Part shown: piece by piece, positions 17,638-25,907 of the stretch
Layout: each line of letters starts with the position of its first letter
Numbering within the stretch: position 1 is the stretch's first letter
DNA from: Mesorhizobium sp.
GTDB lineage: Bacteria; Pseudomonadota; Alphaproteobacteria; Rhizobiales; Rhizobiaceae
Length of the DNA: 39,995 nucleotides
Reading direction: 5' to 3'
Assembly: GCF_017306585.1 (NCBI RefSeq)
Contig: NZ_JAFKIC010000148.1
Coordinates: 1-39,995, forward strand
The notes under the pieces: generated by a model
What the model was told of the DNA's origin: nothing
Databases searched by the model: none
What the model saw: only the letters and a program-made list of their open reading frames with translations
Translations under genes and position numbers: made by a program

Positions 17638-20136
17638 TCAGAATGTCTTGGTCAGGCTCGCTTTGAAGGTACGGCCGGGCGCGGCGACCCCGATCGAGGA
17701 CAGGGCGCCGATATAGTAGCGGTCGAACAGGTTCTCGACGCTGACATTGGCCTTGAGGTCGTTGCCGAAATCATAGCTGCCGAAGAGGTCGACGACCTGA
17801 TAGCGGGGCCATGTCTGCGGCGCCGCGATGCCGCCCGTGGCGATCTTTCCGCCCGAACGCTCGGAGGCGAACTGCAGCCTGGCTCCGACTGTCAGGGCAT
17901 CGTCAAAGGCGCGGAAGCCCGCCGTGATGCTTCCGGCGTAGGTCGGAGGCACATAGCTGCCGCCGTAATCCAGGCCCGATGCGTAAGGCGTACAGGTGGA
18001 GCTTGTCGGGCAATACTCGATGCGCGTGTAGTTGGTGATATTGCCGTCGAAGAAATAGGTGCCGGTGTCGTAGCTCGCGGAAAGCTCGACGCCGCGATAG
18101 TGGGCGGCCGCGATGTTGTCCCATTTGTAGCGGTTGTTGATGCCATCCGCCGGCCCGCGCACGATGTAGTTTTCATAATTGTTGCTGAACAGCGCGGCCT
18201 TGAAGCGCAGCGAGTCGCCGGGCAGGAAAATCCCGTCCTTCAGAATATTCACACCGAATTCCGTATTCTTGGCCAGCTCCGGCTGCAAATCCGGGTTGAT
18301 GCCCAGCAGCCAGCCATAGTTCCAGTGCGATTCCCGTAGCGATGGCGGGCGATAGCCTTCCGTGTACAGCCCATAGAACTGCACGCCAACGGCGGGTTCG
18401 AGGGTGATGCCGATGTTGGGGCTGAGGCGCTGGCCGCTCTTTTCTGGATAGGCCGCCAGATAGTCCTTGCCCCTTGAATCGTAGTGATCGTAGCGGGCGC
18501 CGGCGCTCAGGCTTACCCAGTCGAGCGGCTTGAGTGTCGCCTTCGTATAGCCGCTCTCCATCGTGCGCACGCCGATGGGCGCCGGCGAGGTGTAGAGGGT
18601 GCCGCTCACCAGGGTGGAAGACTTTGCATTCTCGTTGACGATTTCGAGGCCGTTCTCCCAGGTGAGCGCGCCGATCGGCGTGTCGAACCGGGACGTGTTG
18701 GAGATGTCGCCGCCCGCGGAAAGATCCCCATAGCCGCCGAAACCGTTGACCTTGACCGTGTTGCTGTCGGCGTTGAGGTCGGTCAGCCAGGCATTCGCCC
18801 TGAAATCGACCAGCGGATTGTCCTGCGGCTGATAGCGATACTTGGCTGTGTAGGTGTCGACCCGGATTTCCGAAAGGTCGTGCTGAGCTTGCCCGGACGG
18901 TGCCCACGGTTGGAACTGGAGTTCGTTGATCTCGCCATATCTGGAATTGTAGCGGTTGAAGCCCAGTTCCAGCGATTGGTCGTCAGCCCAGCGCAAGGTC
19001 AGCTTGGCCAGGACCGAACTTGTGTCCTGCGACGTGTTGAACACTTCCGATCCCGGACCGGGTGCGGCGTTGGCAACGCCCGGCGTGGTCCCGAACGTGA
19101 CGCCGTCCGGAACCTTGGTGCCGGCGAAATAATTGCCGTTCCGTCGCTTCGAATAGGCGATGATGAAGTCTATGTTTTCCTGCGTGGTCGCCGCCGCCAC
19201 ATTGCCTGACCAGGCGTCGCCGTTGAGAAAGGCCGGCCGGTCGTCGCTACTCCTGGTGTCCGCCGCAGGCGGGCTGATCGTGTTGCTGCCTATATCCGTT
19301 TTAAGGCGCACCCCATATTCATGCCCCTCCCTGACGATGTCCCTTGCCTCCAGCGTCCTGAAATTGATCGCTCCGCCGATCCCTCCAACGCCCACGCCGG
19401 AGCTTGGTCCCTTCGAAATGTCGACGCCGCCCAGCATATCGGGGTCAACATAGACCTCGTCGCGATTGCCGATATAGCCGCGATAGCTCGATGTCGACTG
19501 ACGTGCGCCATCCACCGTCGTGGTGACACGGCCCATGCCTTGCAGACCGCGGATGTTGGGATTGATCGACGTCCCGACATGGCCGCCCGCCGAAATGACG
19601 CCGGGTGTTCCCACGAACACGTCGCCGGCCGTGGTGGCTGTTATACGGTTCAGTTGCTCGGCGGAGATATAGCTGGACGATCCCGGCGTCTCGTAGGGCG
19701 TGTCCCGGGGATTGCCGCTGCCCCCGGCTGTGACGTTGATCGGGCTCAGCACGGTCGATCCCTCGGCCGTAGCTGATCCCGCCGCCAAAGGCTTCGAGGG
19801 ACCGCCGATCGTGACGCTGTTGGCGCCGGTGAAACGATAGCTCAGCCCCGTTCCGGCGAGTATCCTGGCAAGGGCGGCGTTCGAGGCCAATTGCCCCTGG
19901 ACGCCCGATGTGCGCAGTCCGCGCGTGACCGAGCTGTCGTAGAGGACCTGGACTCCGCTGGCGATCCCAAACCGGGTGAGCGCGCCATCGAGCGCTCCGG
20001 CGGGAATGGAATAGGTGACAGCTTGCGCCAGCGCGACGCCGGCGTTCAACGCGGTATGAAAAACGATCGTCGCCGACAGAAGCGCGATCTTTCGACGATA
20101 TCCGGCCGCGCGCGATCCGAATGCAAAATGCCCCAT
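17638..20136 (-). CDS. TonB-dependent receptor/transducer with STN signalling domain (heme-receptor-like)
   Basis: An 832-residue outer-membrane receptor. A signal peptide (to about 38) is followed by an STN domain at 42-111 (YSIPAGALDGALTRFG to NSVTIGG), which contacts the anti-sigma factor in the periplasm. Next come the plug (about 150-270; NIRGLQGMGRVTTTVDG, KGPSSGVGVGGIGGAINF) and a beta-barrel ending in the outer-membrane signature phenylalanine (SLTKTF). A YRPPSLRE segment followed by NPDLQPE resembles the FRAP/NPNL boxes of heme receptors, and the plug is also heme-receptor-like. Together with the FecR-type and sigma genes upstream it forms a complete cell-surface signalling set, possibly of HasR/HasS/HasI type. 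No hemophore gene is visible, so a ferric siderophore ligand remains possible. Confidence 0.9.
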   Translation of the reverse strand: MGHFAFGSRAAGYRRKIALLSATIVFHTALNAGVALAQAVTYSIPAGALDGALTRFGIASGVQVLYDSSVTRGLRTSGVQGQLASNAALARILAGTGLSYRFTGANSVTIGGPSKPLAAGSATAEGSTVLSPINVTAGGSGNPRDTPYETPGSSSYISAEQLNRITATTAGDVFVGTPGVISAGGHVGTSINPNIRGLQGMGRVTTTVDGARQSTSSYRGYIGNRDEVYVDPDMLGGVDISKGPSSGVGVGGIGGAINFRTLEARDIVREGHEYGVRLKTDIGSNTISPPAADTRSSDDRPAFLNGDAWSGNVAAATTQENIDFIIAYSKRRNGNYFAGTKVPDGVTFGTTPGVANAAPGPGSEVFNTSQDTSSVLAKLTLRWADDQSLELGFNRYNSRYGEINELQFQPWAPSGQAQHDLSEIRVDTYTAKYRYQPQDNPLVDFRANAWLTDLNADSNTVKVNGFGGYGDLSAGGDISNTSRFDTPIGALTWENGLEIVNENAKSSTLVSGTLYTSPAPIGVRTMESGYTKATLKPLDWVSLSAGARYDHYDSRGKDYLAAYPEKSGQRLSPNIGITLEPAVGVQFYGLYTEGYRPPSLRESHWNYGWLLGINPDLQPELAKNTEFGVNILKDGIFLPGDSLRFKAALFSNNYENYIVRGPADGINNRYKWDNIAAAHYRGVELSASYDTGTYFFDGNITNYTRIEYCPTSSTCTPYASGLDYGGSYVPPTYAGSITAGFRAFDDALTVGARLQFASERSGGKIATGGIAAPQTWPRYQVVDLFGSYDFGNDLKANVSVENLFDRYYIGALSSIGVAAPGRTFKASLTKTF

Positions 20137-20240
20137 TCCCGGTCCCCAAGCAATGTCGCCGCAATGATCGTCGCGGCCTCTATTGATGGAGACGATCCGG
20201 CTTTCCGGACCCGAAAATTTTCCGGTCGATTTTTTTTAGG

Positions 20241-21176
20241 CTATCGCAGCAGCACGATGCCGCCGATCAGGTGGATCGGGCGGACCTGCAATGTGTCCTC
20301 GAGCTGGGCGAGAATTTCCTCGGGCCGGTCGAGATGGAAAACGCCCGAAACCTGCCGGGACCGCAGCGCGCTTCCCGCGATCACCACCTTGCCCCGGCGA
20401 TGGCGGTTGAGGTCGGCCACCACTTCGGCAAGCGGCCTGTCCCTGAAGATCAGCAGGCCCCGGCGCCACGCGGCTGCTTCATCGGCGTCGGCCATGATTT
20501 TTTCGCCGAGTCCGGCCAGCGAATAGCGGATCGCCTCGCCGCCGCTGAGTTCGGCATCGGCCAGGCATTGCACCGTGATGTGCCCTCGCAGGCAGTCCAC
20601 CGAGATGTCGTCGACACCATGCTTGACCGAAAAGGAGGTGCCGGTCGCCGTGGTGTCTCCGTTTGCCGCGGTCACCACGAACGGCCTTGTCTCGTCACGG
20701 ACCACGTCGAAGACGGCGGCGCCGGAGGTCAGGATGAGGTGGCGCTTAGCCGGCGAATAGTCGAGGGAGATTGTTGTTCCGCCGTCAAGGGTCATGGTCG
20801 AACCATCGGGCAGGCCAACGGTTCGCTGTTCTCCCACGCCCGTCGCGAAGTCCGAAAGCAGCGCGTCGATCGGCGGCAGGAACCCCAGGGACGACAAGCC
20901 CAGCGCAACGCCGGCGCCACCTGCCGCCATGCCCCCGGCGGCCAGGAACGAGCGCCTTGTCAGGCGGGCACCGGACCGGGATCTCCCGGCATCGAGCGCC
21001 GGGCCGAGATTTTTCCAGACCCGGCTCGATTGCTGGAACGCCCTTTCATGCCGCGCGCTGCGGGCACGCCACTTCATGAGAGCGGCGGCATCCTCGGCCG
21101 TTGCCTCGCCGGAGGTGATGCGCACGATCAAGGCCGTCGCTTCTCGCCTGAGAGCTTCGAAGTCCTCGTCCAGCAT
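20241..21176 (-). CDS. FecR-type anti-sigma factor / transmembrane sensor
   Basis: A 311-residue inner-membrane sensor that keeps its partner sigma factor in check and relays the signal from the receptor's STN domain. The N-terminal DUF4880-like cytoplasmic part has the usual WRARSARHERAFQ motif. One membrane segment follows at about 76-98, preceded by a twin-arginine-like TRRSFLAAGG (74-75 RR), consistent with reports that FecR is a Tat substrate. The periplasmic FecR domain (about 112-215) contains TVGLPDGSTMTLDGGT and the C-terminal part (RPLAEVVADLNRH) resembles a second STN-like fold. It lies between the sigma and receptor genes on the minus strand, 92 bases after the former and 104 before the latter. 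Confidence 0.93.
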   Translation of the reverse strand: MLDEDFEALRREATALIVRITSGEATAEDAAALMKWRARSARHERAFQQSSRVWKNLGPALDAGRSRSGARLTRRSFLAAGGMAAGGAGVALGLSSLGFLPPIDALLSDFATGVGEQRTVGLPDGSTMTLDGGTTISLDYSPAKRHLILTSGAAVFDVVRDETRPFVVTAANGDTTATGTSFSVKHGVDDISVDCLRGHITVQCLADAELSGGEAIRYSLAGLGEKIMADADEAAAWRRGLLIFRDRPLAEVVADLNRHRRGKVVIAGSALRSRQVSGVFHLDRPEEILAQLEDTLQVRPIHLIGGIVLLR

Positions 21177-21268
21177 CGGCTCCTCTCATATGCGCGGGTG
21201 CTTCGCGGCAGGCCGCGCGCCCTCCGCCTCTATAGCCATCAACGATTGAGAATTGAAAAGCGGAAATT

Positions 21269-21778
21269 TCACGCCCGGTTCAAAGTCGCGAGCCGGCTGG
21301 AGCAATAATCGATCGCCTTGCGGATTTCCATTTCGACGGTGCGGACCGACACGTCGAACTCCCTGGCGATGTCGGCGTGGCGGCGCTGCTCGATCCGGGC
21401 GGCAATCAGCATCTTGCGCTGCCGTTCCGGAAGCTCGTCGATGACCCGCCTGAGACAGTGGATCTGATCGCGGTCCTCGATCTGCCTTTCCGGGCCCGGC
21501 CGCGGATCGGGAACCGAGAGCAGGTCGTCGATCTCATGCGGCGTCAGGCGATGTTTCCGTCCCCGGCTGTGATCGACGGCAAGCGTTCTGGCGATCCGCA
21601 TCAGATAGGGAACCGGCGCGGCCAGTGCCGCGGCGCCGTTGCGCGCCAGCTTGATCCAGGCCTCCTGCGCCAGGTCTTCCGCGTCGTGATACGACCGGGT
21701 CTTGCCGGTGAAATAGCGCTTCAGCCTCGACTGATGCCGGGAAAACGCCGCCACGAGTTCATCGTCGTATTCCGACAT
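21269..21778 (-). CDS. ECF sigma factor, FecI/HasI-like
   Basis: A 169-residue extracytoplasmic-function sigma factor. Region 2 is visible at DAEDLAQEAWIKLARN (with PVPYLMRIARTLAVDHSRGRKH after it) and region 4 at LPERQRKMLIAARIEQRRHADIAREFDVSVRTVEMEIRKA. The RPG-rich linker and this region 4 are typical of the iron-starvation FecI group. It would transcribe the downstream receptor gene when the receptor binds its ligand. It heads a minus-strand trio of sigma, FecR-type and receptor genes. The A/T-rich upstream spacer carries a TGA-N9-TCA element that may link expression to iron through RirA. Confidence 0.93.
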   Translation of the reverse strand: MSEYDDELVAAFSRHQSRLKRYFTGKTRSYHDAEDLAQEAWIKLARNGAAALAAPVPYLMRIARTLAVDHSRGRKHRLTPHEIDDLLSVPDPRPGPERQIEDRDQIHCLRRVIDELPERQRKMLIAARIEQRRHADIAREFDVSVRTVEMEIRKAIDYCSSRLATLNRA

Positions 21779-21852
21779 CCCTGGTCCTCATACCGGCCGG
21801 GCATCGGTGATCGTCATCCAAAAGCGGCCGCGGATCGAGGGTATAAAATAGT

Positions 21853-21867
21853 TGATTAAAAAAGTCA
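21853..21867. promoter_or_regulatory. Candidate iron-responsive operator (RirA-type TGA-N9-TCA)
   Basis: TGA at 21853-21855 and TCA at 21865-21867 flank nine A/T-rich bases, matching the iron-responsive operator proposed for RirA, the rhizobial iron repressor. It lies 75 bases upstream of the ECF sigma start codon, in the most A/T-rich stretch of this spacer. A short motif like this occurs by chance roughly every 4 kb on average, so support comes only from its position before an iron-type sigma gene. Confidence 0.4.
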
Positions 21868-21917
21868 CCTTTAGATTCCGGATACCGGCAATCACGGAAA
21901 TCCGACATCCGATCACG

Positions 21918-21947
21918 TTGATCTCGTTACATTTTGAACTGTTATAT
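21918..21947 (+). promoter_or_regulatory. Candidate sigma-70 promoter for the GT8-like gene
   Basis: TTGATC (21918-21923) and TTATAT (21942-21947) are separated by 18 bases within the A/T-rich spacer, pointing rightward towards the glycosyltransferase start at 22018. The predicted transcript would have a leader of about 60-65 bases. The match is moderate. Confidence 0.35.
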
Positions 21948-22017
21948 AAGGGAAAGCTCATGGACTTCCCGGTCAAATCAGGCAGAGTGATACCCGCGGC
22001 ATTGCTCAGGGGCGGGA

Positions 22018-22806
22018 ATGGGCGACGGTTTCGGATACATTGCCTTTGGCAATGACGAATTGTATGCGCGCGGCGCGCTCTTCAGCGCGTTGAGGCTCCT
22101 GCATTTCTGTCCCGGCGCCGACATCACCGTCCTTACCGACAGGCCCGGCATTTTCGATCGCTATCCGATCCGCACGATCGAGCTTACGGCCGGCCGGATG
22201 ACCGAAATGTCCTTTGGCGGCCGTTACCGGTTCGGCATCAAGGCCGCTGGCATCATCGATCTGCTGGAGCGTTATGAGCGCCTGTTCTTCATGGATACGG
22301 ACATGTATCCGGTTGGCGATATCTCGCGCTGCTTCCGCCAGATTTCTGCGTCCTGTTCCATCATGAGAAAGTGCGAGGGAACGCCAAAGCCGCCCTATCG
22401 CGCCATCAAGCACAAGGGGTTTCTGCTGGGCGGCCGGAAACTCACCGGATACGAACCGATGTGGAACAGTGGTGTGCTCGGCGTCCACAGCTCCAATAGT
22501 CCCGCGCTCAGCAAAGCCTATGGCGCCATCGAGCAGATGATCGGCGTCGTGAAGGCGCACACTCCGGAGCAGTTCTGCATAGGCGTGGCGCTTTCTCAGG
22601 ACGGGCGGACGATCAGCGGCCACTGGCTGCCCATCCGCAATTACAACACCAGGGGAAGGAAGCTGTTCGCCCGCAGGCGTCTCGATGCGTTCTTCGCGGC
22701 CAACGGTCATCTCGATGTAGACCGGCAGGTCGAGCAGGCCTCGACTTACCGGCTCTGGCGGGCGCCGATCGATCTGTGGAAGCAAAGGGACATCTGGCAT
22801 TTCTGA
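22018..22806 (+). CDS. GT8-like glycosyltransferase (GT-A fold, DxD)
   Basis: A 262-residue soluble protein resembling family 8 or related nucleotide-sugar transferases. The N-terminus (GYIAFGNDELYARGALFSAL, then ITVLTDRP) fits the nucleotide-binding half of a GT-A fold. The metal-binding DxD motif is DTD at 93-95 in RLFFMDTDMYP, and the downstream WNSGVLGVH segment matches the NSG block of GT8 enzymes. Acceptor and donor are unknown. It lies alone on the plus strand between the sigma-factor and TetR genes, which is an unexpected place for such an enzyme. The ATG at 22018 follows AGGGGCGGGA. It is not fused or truncated. The family call is by motif only. Confidence 0.78.
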   Translation: MGDGFGYIAFGNDELYARGALFSALRLLHFCPGADITVLTDRPGIFDRYPIRTIELTAGRMTEMSFGGRYRFGIKAAGIIDLLERYERLFFMDTDMYPVGDISRCFRQISASCSIMRKCEGTPKPPYRAIKHKGFLLGGRKLTGYEPMWNSGVLGVHSSNSPALSKAYGAIEQMIGVVKAHTPEQFCIGVALSQDGRTISGHWLPIRNYNTRGRKLFARRRLDAFFAANGHLDVDRQVEQASTYRLWRAPIDLWKQRDIWHF

Positions 22807-22835
22807 CCCGACGTGCCGCACCCCATTGCCGGTCC

Positions 22836-23543
22836 TCAGCCGGCACCGTCGAGGAAAAGTTTCCATGCCTGCGTGAAATAGCGTTCCTCCTCGGCGGAAT
22901 CGGCGAAACGCGCCTCCCCCAGCATGGCTGAAACAAGCGGCCTGATGGATGTGGCGTAGAGGAGCTGCTCCGCGAGGAAGAAAGCGGGTCCCGGCTTCAT
23001 GGCGCCTTCCGCCTGCGCCTGTTCGACCAGACGGGTGAATCGGATCATGATCGGGTCTTCAATGCCCGGCGTGGGCCGCACGCCCCCGAAGGTCACGGCC
23101 TCGCCGAGCGCCACGCGGTTGAGCGCTATCATCTGTGGTCTCAGATTGATCGACAGCAACGCCCGCGCGAAGAGCTTCAAGCGGTTGAGGGCGGTGGCCT
23201 CGACGGCGATACTTGTATCGAGCTCGGAAAGCACGCCCGCCTGCAATCCCTCCATGAGGGCCATGAACAGCGCCGATTTCGAGGGATAGCGGCGATAGAT
23301 CGTATCCTTCCCGGCCCCGCAGGCGGACGCGACTTCCTCCATCGTGGTCGCTGCGAAGCCCTGGGTTGCGAACAATGCCGCCGCCGTGTCCAGGATCCGC
23401 CGGTTGAGCGCCTCGAGGCCATCCTTGGTCGGTCGGCCGCCTTTTGCTTTGCCGGCTCGTGATCTGTCCGGGAATGGCGCGCCGGTTTCGCGGGCCGGCG
23501 CGGCCATATCGGCAAGTTTCATTTCGGACGGGTCGGACGCCAT
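22836..23543 (-). CDS. TetR family transcriptional regulator
   Basis: A 235-residue regulator with an unusually long, polar N-terminal tail (about 40 residues) before the DNA-binding domain. The helix-turn-helix is at about 68-90 (TMEEVASACGAGKDTIYRRYPSKSALF). The C-terminal helical domain (about 100-230) would bind an unknown ligand. The gene is divergent from the siderophore-receptor operon, with a 213-base spacer holding a duplicated TAAACTGGAC element, so it most likely represses that operon and its own gene. The ATG at 23543 follows GGCAGGA; an ATG seven codons in is an alternative start. Its 3' end faces the GT8-like gene 30 bases away, with a small TGCCGG hairpin (22827-22845) at the junction. 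Confidence 0.92.
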   Translation of the reverse strand: MASDPSEMKLADMAAPARETGAPFPDRSRAGKAKGGRPTKDGLEALNRRILDTAAALFATQGFAATTMEEVASACGAGKDTIYRRYPSKSALFMALMEGLQAGVLSELDTSIAVEATALNRLKLFARALLSINLRPQMIALNRVALGEAVTFGGVRPTPGIEDPIMIRFTRLVEQAQAEGAMKPGPAFFLAEQLLYATSIRPLVSAMLGEARFADSAEEERYFTQAWKLFLDGAG

Positions 23544-23654
23544 CTTCCTGCCTGTACTGGGTCGGTTGGGCTACGGACGTTCATCAGGATCCAGACATTT
23601 TATCCCGACGCGAAAACCAAACGCAATCGTTCCGTTGCCGTAATGCAACAGATA

Positions 23655-23705
23655 TAAACTGGACTAAATCAGTCATAAAATTAAACTGGACGGATACGTC
23701 CCGTT
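23655..23705. promoter_or_regulatory. Candidate tandem TetR operator in the divergent spacer
   Basis: TAAACTGGAC occurs twice (23655-23664 and 23682-23691), exactly 27 bases apart. The second copy is the left half of an imperfect 22-base palindrome (AACTGGACG, 23684-23692; CGTCCCGTT, 23697-23705; eight of nine positions pair). The first is followed by a GACT/AGTC inverted repeat. The pair is located 50-100 bases upstream of the receptor ATG and is a good candidate for two TetR dimers. Confidence 0.6.
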
Positions 23706-23756
23706 ATTGATATCTGCCTGCCCATTCGAGTGGCTTCAGGAAGGACGAAACGGGAA

Positions 23757-25907
23757 ATGGCCAGTGTTGCGTGGGGCGCGGTTTTTCTGGGGACGACCTC
23801 GCTCTTGGTCTGCCTGCAACCGGCAGCCGCCCAGGAGCAGGCATCGCAACTCGAGAAGATCGTCGTCGAAGGCGAAGGCGGATCCTCGGCAGCCACGGGC
23901 GACCGCATCCTTCAGAAGCAGACCACATCGGCTACCAAGACGAAAACGCCGGTAGCCGAGACGCCGCAGTCGGTCACCACCATTCCCCGCAAGCAGATCG
24001 ACGAGCAGAACCCGCAGACGGTCAGCGAGGCTCTCCGTTACACGGCCGGCGTGCTTGCCGACCGCGATTCCAACTCGCGCTATGATTCGATATTCCTGCG
24101 CGGCTTCGGCGCCTTCGGCCTCGACACCAGCTATGTGAATTATCTCGACGGGCTGAAATTGCCTCGCGGCCAGGCCTTTGCTCAGCCGTCCATCGACCCG
24201 TACCTTCTCGATCGCATCGACGTGCTCAAGGGCCCTTCGGCGCTGCTCTATGGTCAGGTGAGCCCGGGCGCTCTGGTCAACCAGGTCAGCCGCCTGCCGT
24301 CCGCGCAGCCATCGAACGAAATTCGCATCGAGGGCGGCAGCCATGGCCGCGTGCAGAGCGGGCTGACATCCACCGGAGCCTTGACCGAGGACGGCAGCCT
24401 TCAATACGGCGTCAGCGCCATCGGACGGCTGTCGGGAACCCGTTACGAGGATGTCGACGAGAAGCGCTTCGGCATCGCCCCCGTCATCACCTGGCAGCCC
24501 GACGCCGACACCACGCTCACGGTTTCGGGCTATTACCAGAACGATCCCGAAGGTGGTTACTTCAACTCGCTTTACCCGGATTTTCTAGCGCCCGCCAACT
24601 ACCGGCCTTATCTGAACAGCAAACTCAACATCGGCGATCCGTCCTTCGATTCCTTCGAACGCAAGCAATACGGGATCGGCTACCGGTTCGAGCATCGCTT
24701 CGACGAAGACGTGACCATCCGGTCCAGCTTGCGCTATTCGCACGTCGCCACGGATTTCCAATCCTTGCAGATGGCGGGACCGCTCGACCAGAACGGGCTC
24801 ATCCCGCGCCAGGCACTGCGCTCGATCGAGGATGTCGGTGGGGTTTCCCTGGACAATCAGGCGGAGTTCCATGTCGAGACCGGGCAGGTCCAGCACACCG
24901 TGCTTGCCGGCATCGACCATCAGAACAGCACGAGCGACTGGGAGTATCGTTACGGAGCGGCACCGCCGCTCGACGTGACCAATCCCGTATACGGCCAGCC
25001 GATCGGCCCGCTCACCAAAATCATCGACAGCGGACAGAAGCTGCGGCAGACCGGCGCCTATCTGCAGGATCAGATGAGCCTTGGCGGCTTCAGGGCCCTG
25101 CTCGGCGTCCGCCACGACTGGACGAAGCAGGATACCGACAACCGCCTCGCCAACACGTCGGCCGATCAGTCGAGCGAAGCCACCAGCTACCGGGCGGGCC
25201 TGCTCTACCTCTTCGACAACGGCCTTGCGCCTTATGTGAGCTATTCGACATCCTTCGAGCCGACGGTCGGCGTCGATTCCTCCGGCTCCCCCTTCGTGCC
25301 CAGCAAGGCGCGCCAGTATGAGGTCGGCCTGAAGTACCAGCCGCCGGGCATGGACGCCCTGTTCACCGCCTCCGCCTTCGACATCCGCCAGCAGAACGCG
25401 CTGGTGCCGGACACGATCGGCTTCAACGTCCAGGCGGGCGAAATCCATTCCCGCGGCCTCGAATTCGAGGGCAGGGGCAGCGTGACCGACAACATTGAAC
25501 TGGTCGCGGCCCTGACCTTGCTCGACACCAGGGTGACCAAAACGGTTGTCCCCGCGAATCTCGACAAGCGGCCCCAGGCCGTGCCTGATTATTTCGGCTC
25601 GCTTTGGGCGAACTACACCTTTCATGGTGGCGTCGCCGAAGGGCTGGCGGTGGGCGGCGGTATCCGCTTCGTCGGCTCCAGCTACGCGGACAACGCAAAC
25701 ACGGTGAAGGCGGCGGGCTACACGCTGGTCGATGTCGCCATGCGCTACGATTTCGGCGCGAAGAACCCCGCGCTGAAGGGGCTGGAGGGCACGCTGAACG
25801 TCAAGAACCTCTTCAACAAGCAGTATTACTCGAGCTGTAGCTCGAACATCTACTGCCAGTACGGCAACGGTCGCGAAGTGCTCGCCGGCCTTCGCTTCAA
25901 ATGGTAG
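23757..25907 (+). CDS. TonB-dependent siderophore receptor (FhuA/FoxA-like)
   Basis: A 716-residue outer-membrane receptor for a ferric siderophore. The signal peptide ends near AAA-Q (residue 26). There is no STN domain, so unlike the receptor at 17638-20136 it does not signal. A TonB-box-like KIVVEG follows, then the plug (SVTTIPRKQIDEQNPQTVSEALRYTAGV, FLRGFG, DRIDVLKGPSALLYGQVSPGALVNQVSR), which is typical of ferrichrome/ferrioxamine-type receptors, and a barrel ending in an aromatic (LRFKW). I prefer the ATG at 23757 to a GTG at 23730, which lacks a ribosome site. It overlaps the binding-protein gene by seven bases, so this is the first gene of a three-gene operon. The siderophore is probably one made by another organism, since no biosynthesis genes are present. 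Confidence 0.94.
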   Translation: MASVAWGAVFLGTTSLLVCLQPAAAQEQASQLEKIVVEGEGGSSAATGDRILQKQTTSATKTKTPVAETPQSVTTIPRKQIDEQNPQTVSEALRYTAGVLADRDSNSRYDSIFLRGFGAFGLDTSYVNYLDGLKLPRGQAFAQPSIDPYLLDRIDVLKGPSALLYGQVSPGALVNQVSRLPSAQPSNEIRIEGGSHGRVQSGLTSTGALTEDGSLQYGVSAIGRLSGTRYEDVDEKRFGIAPVITWQPDADTTLTVSGYYQNDPEGGYFNSLYPDFLAPANYRPYLNSKLNIGDPSFDSFERKQYGIGYRFEHRFDEDVTIRSSLRYSHVATDFQSLQMAGPLDQNGLIPRQALRSIEDVGGVSLDNQAEFHVETGQVQHTVLAGIDHQNSTSDWEYRYGAAPPLDVTNPVYGQPIGPLTKIIDSGQKLRQTGAYLQDQMSLGGFRALLGVRHDWTKQDTDNRLANTSADQSSEATSYRAGLLYLFDNGLAPYVSYSTSFEPTVGVDSSGSPFVPSKARQYEVGLKYQPPGMDALFTASAFDIRQQNALVPDTIGFNVQAGEIHSRGLEFEGRGSVTDNIELVAALTLLDTRVTKTVVPANLDKRPQAVPDYFGSLWANYTFHGGVAEGLAVGGGIRFVGSSYADNANTVKAAGYTLVDVAMRYDFGAKNPALKGLEGTLNVKNLFNKQYYSSCSSNIYCQYGNGREVLAGLRFKW

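Noticed and set aside
21852-22055. 67-codon frame in the spacer before the GT8-like gene
   Set aside because: It extends into the glycosyltransferase in another frame, lacks a ribosome site and covers the regulatory spacer.
24585-25625. Open minus-strand frame (346 codons) opposite the siderophore receptor
   Set aside because: Antisense to a complete receptor gene, with no family features.
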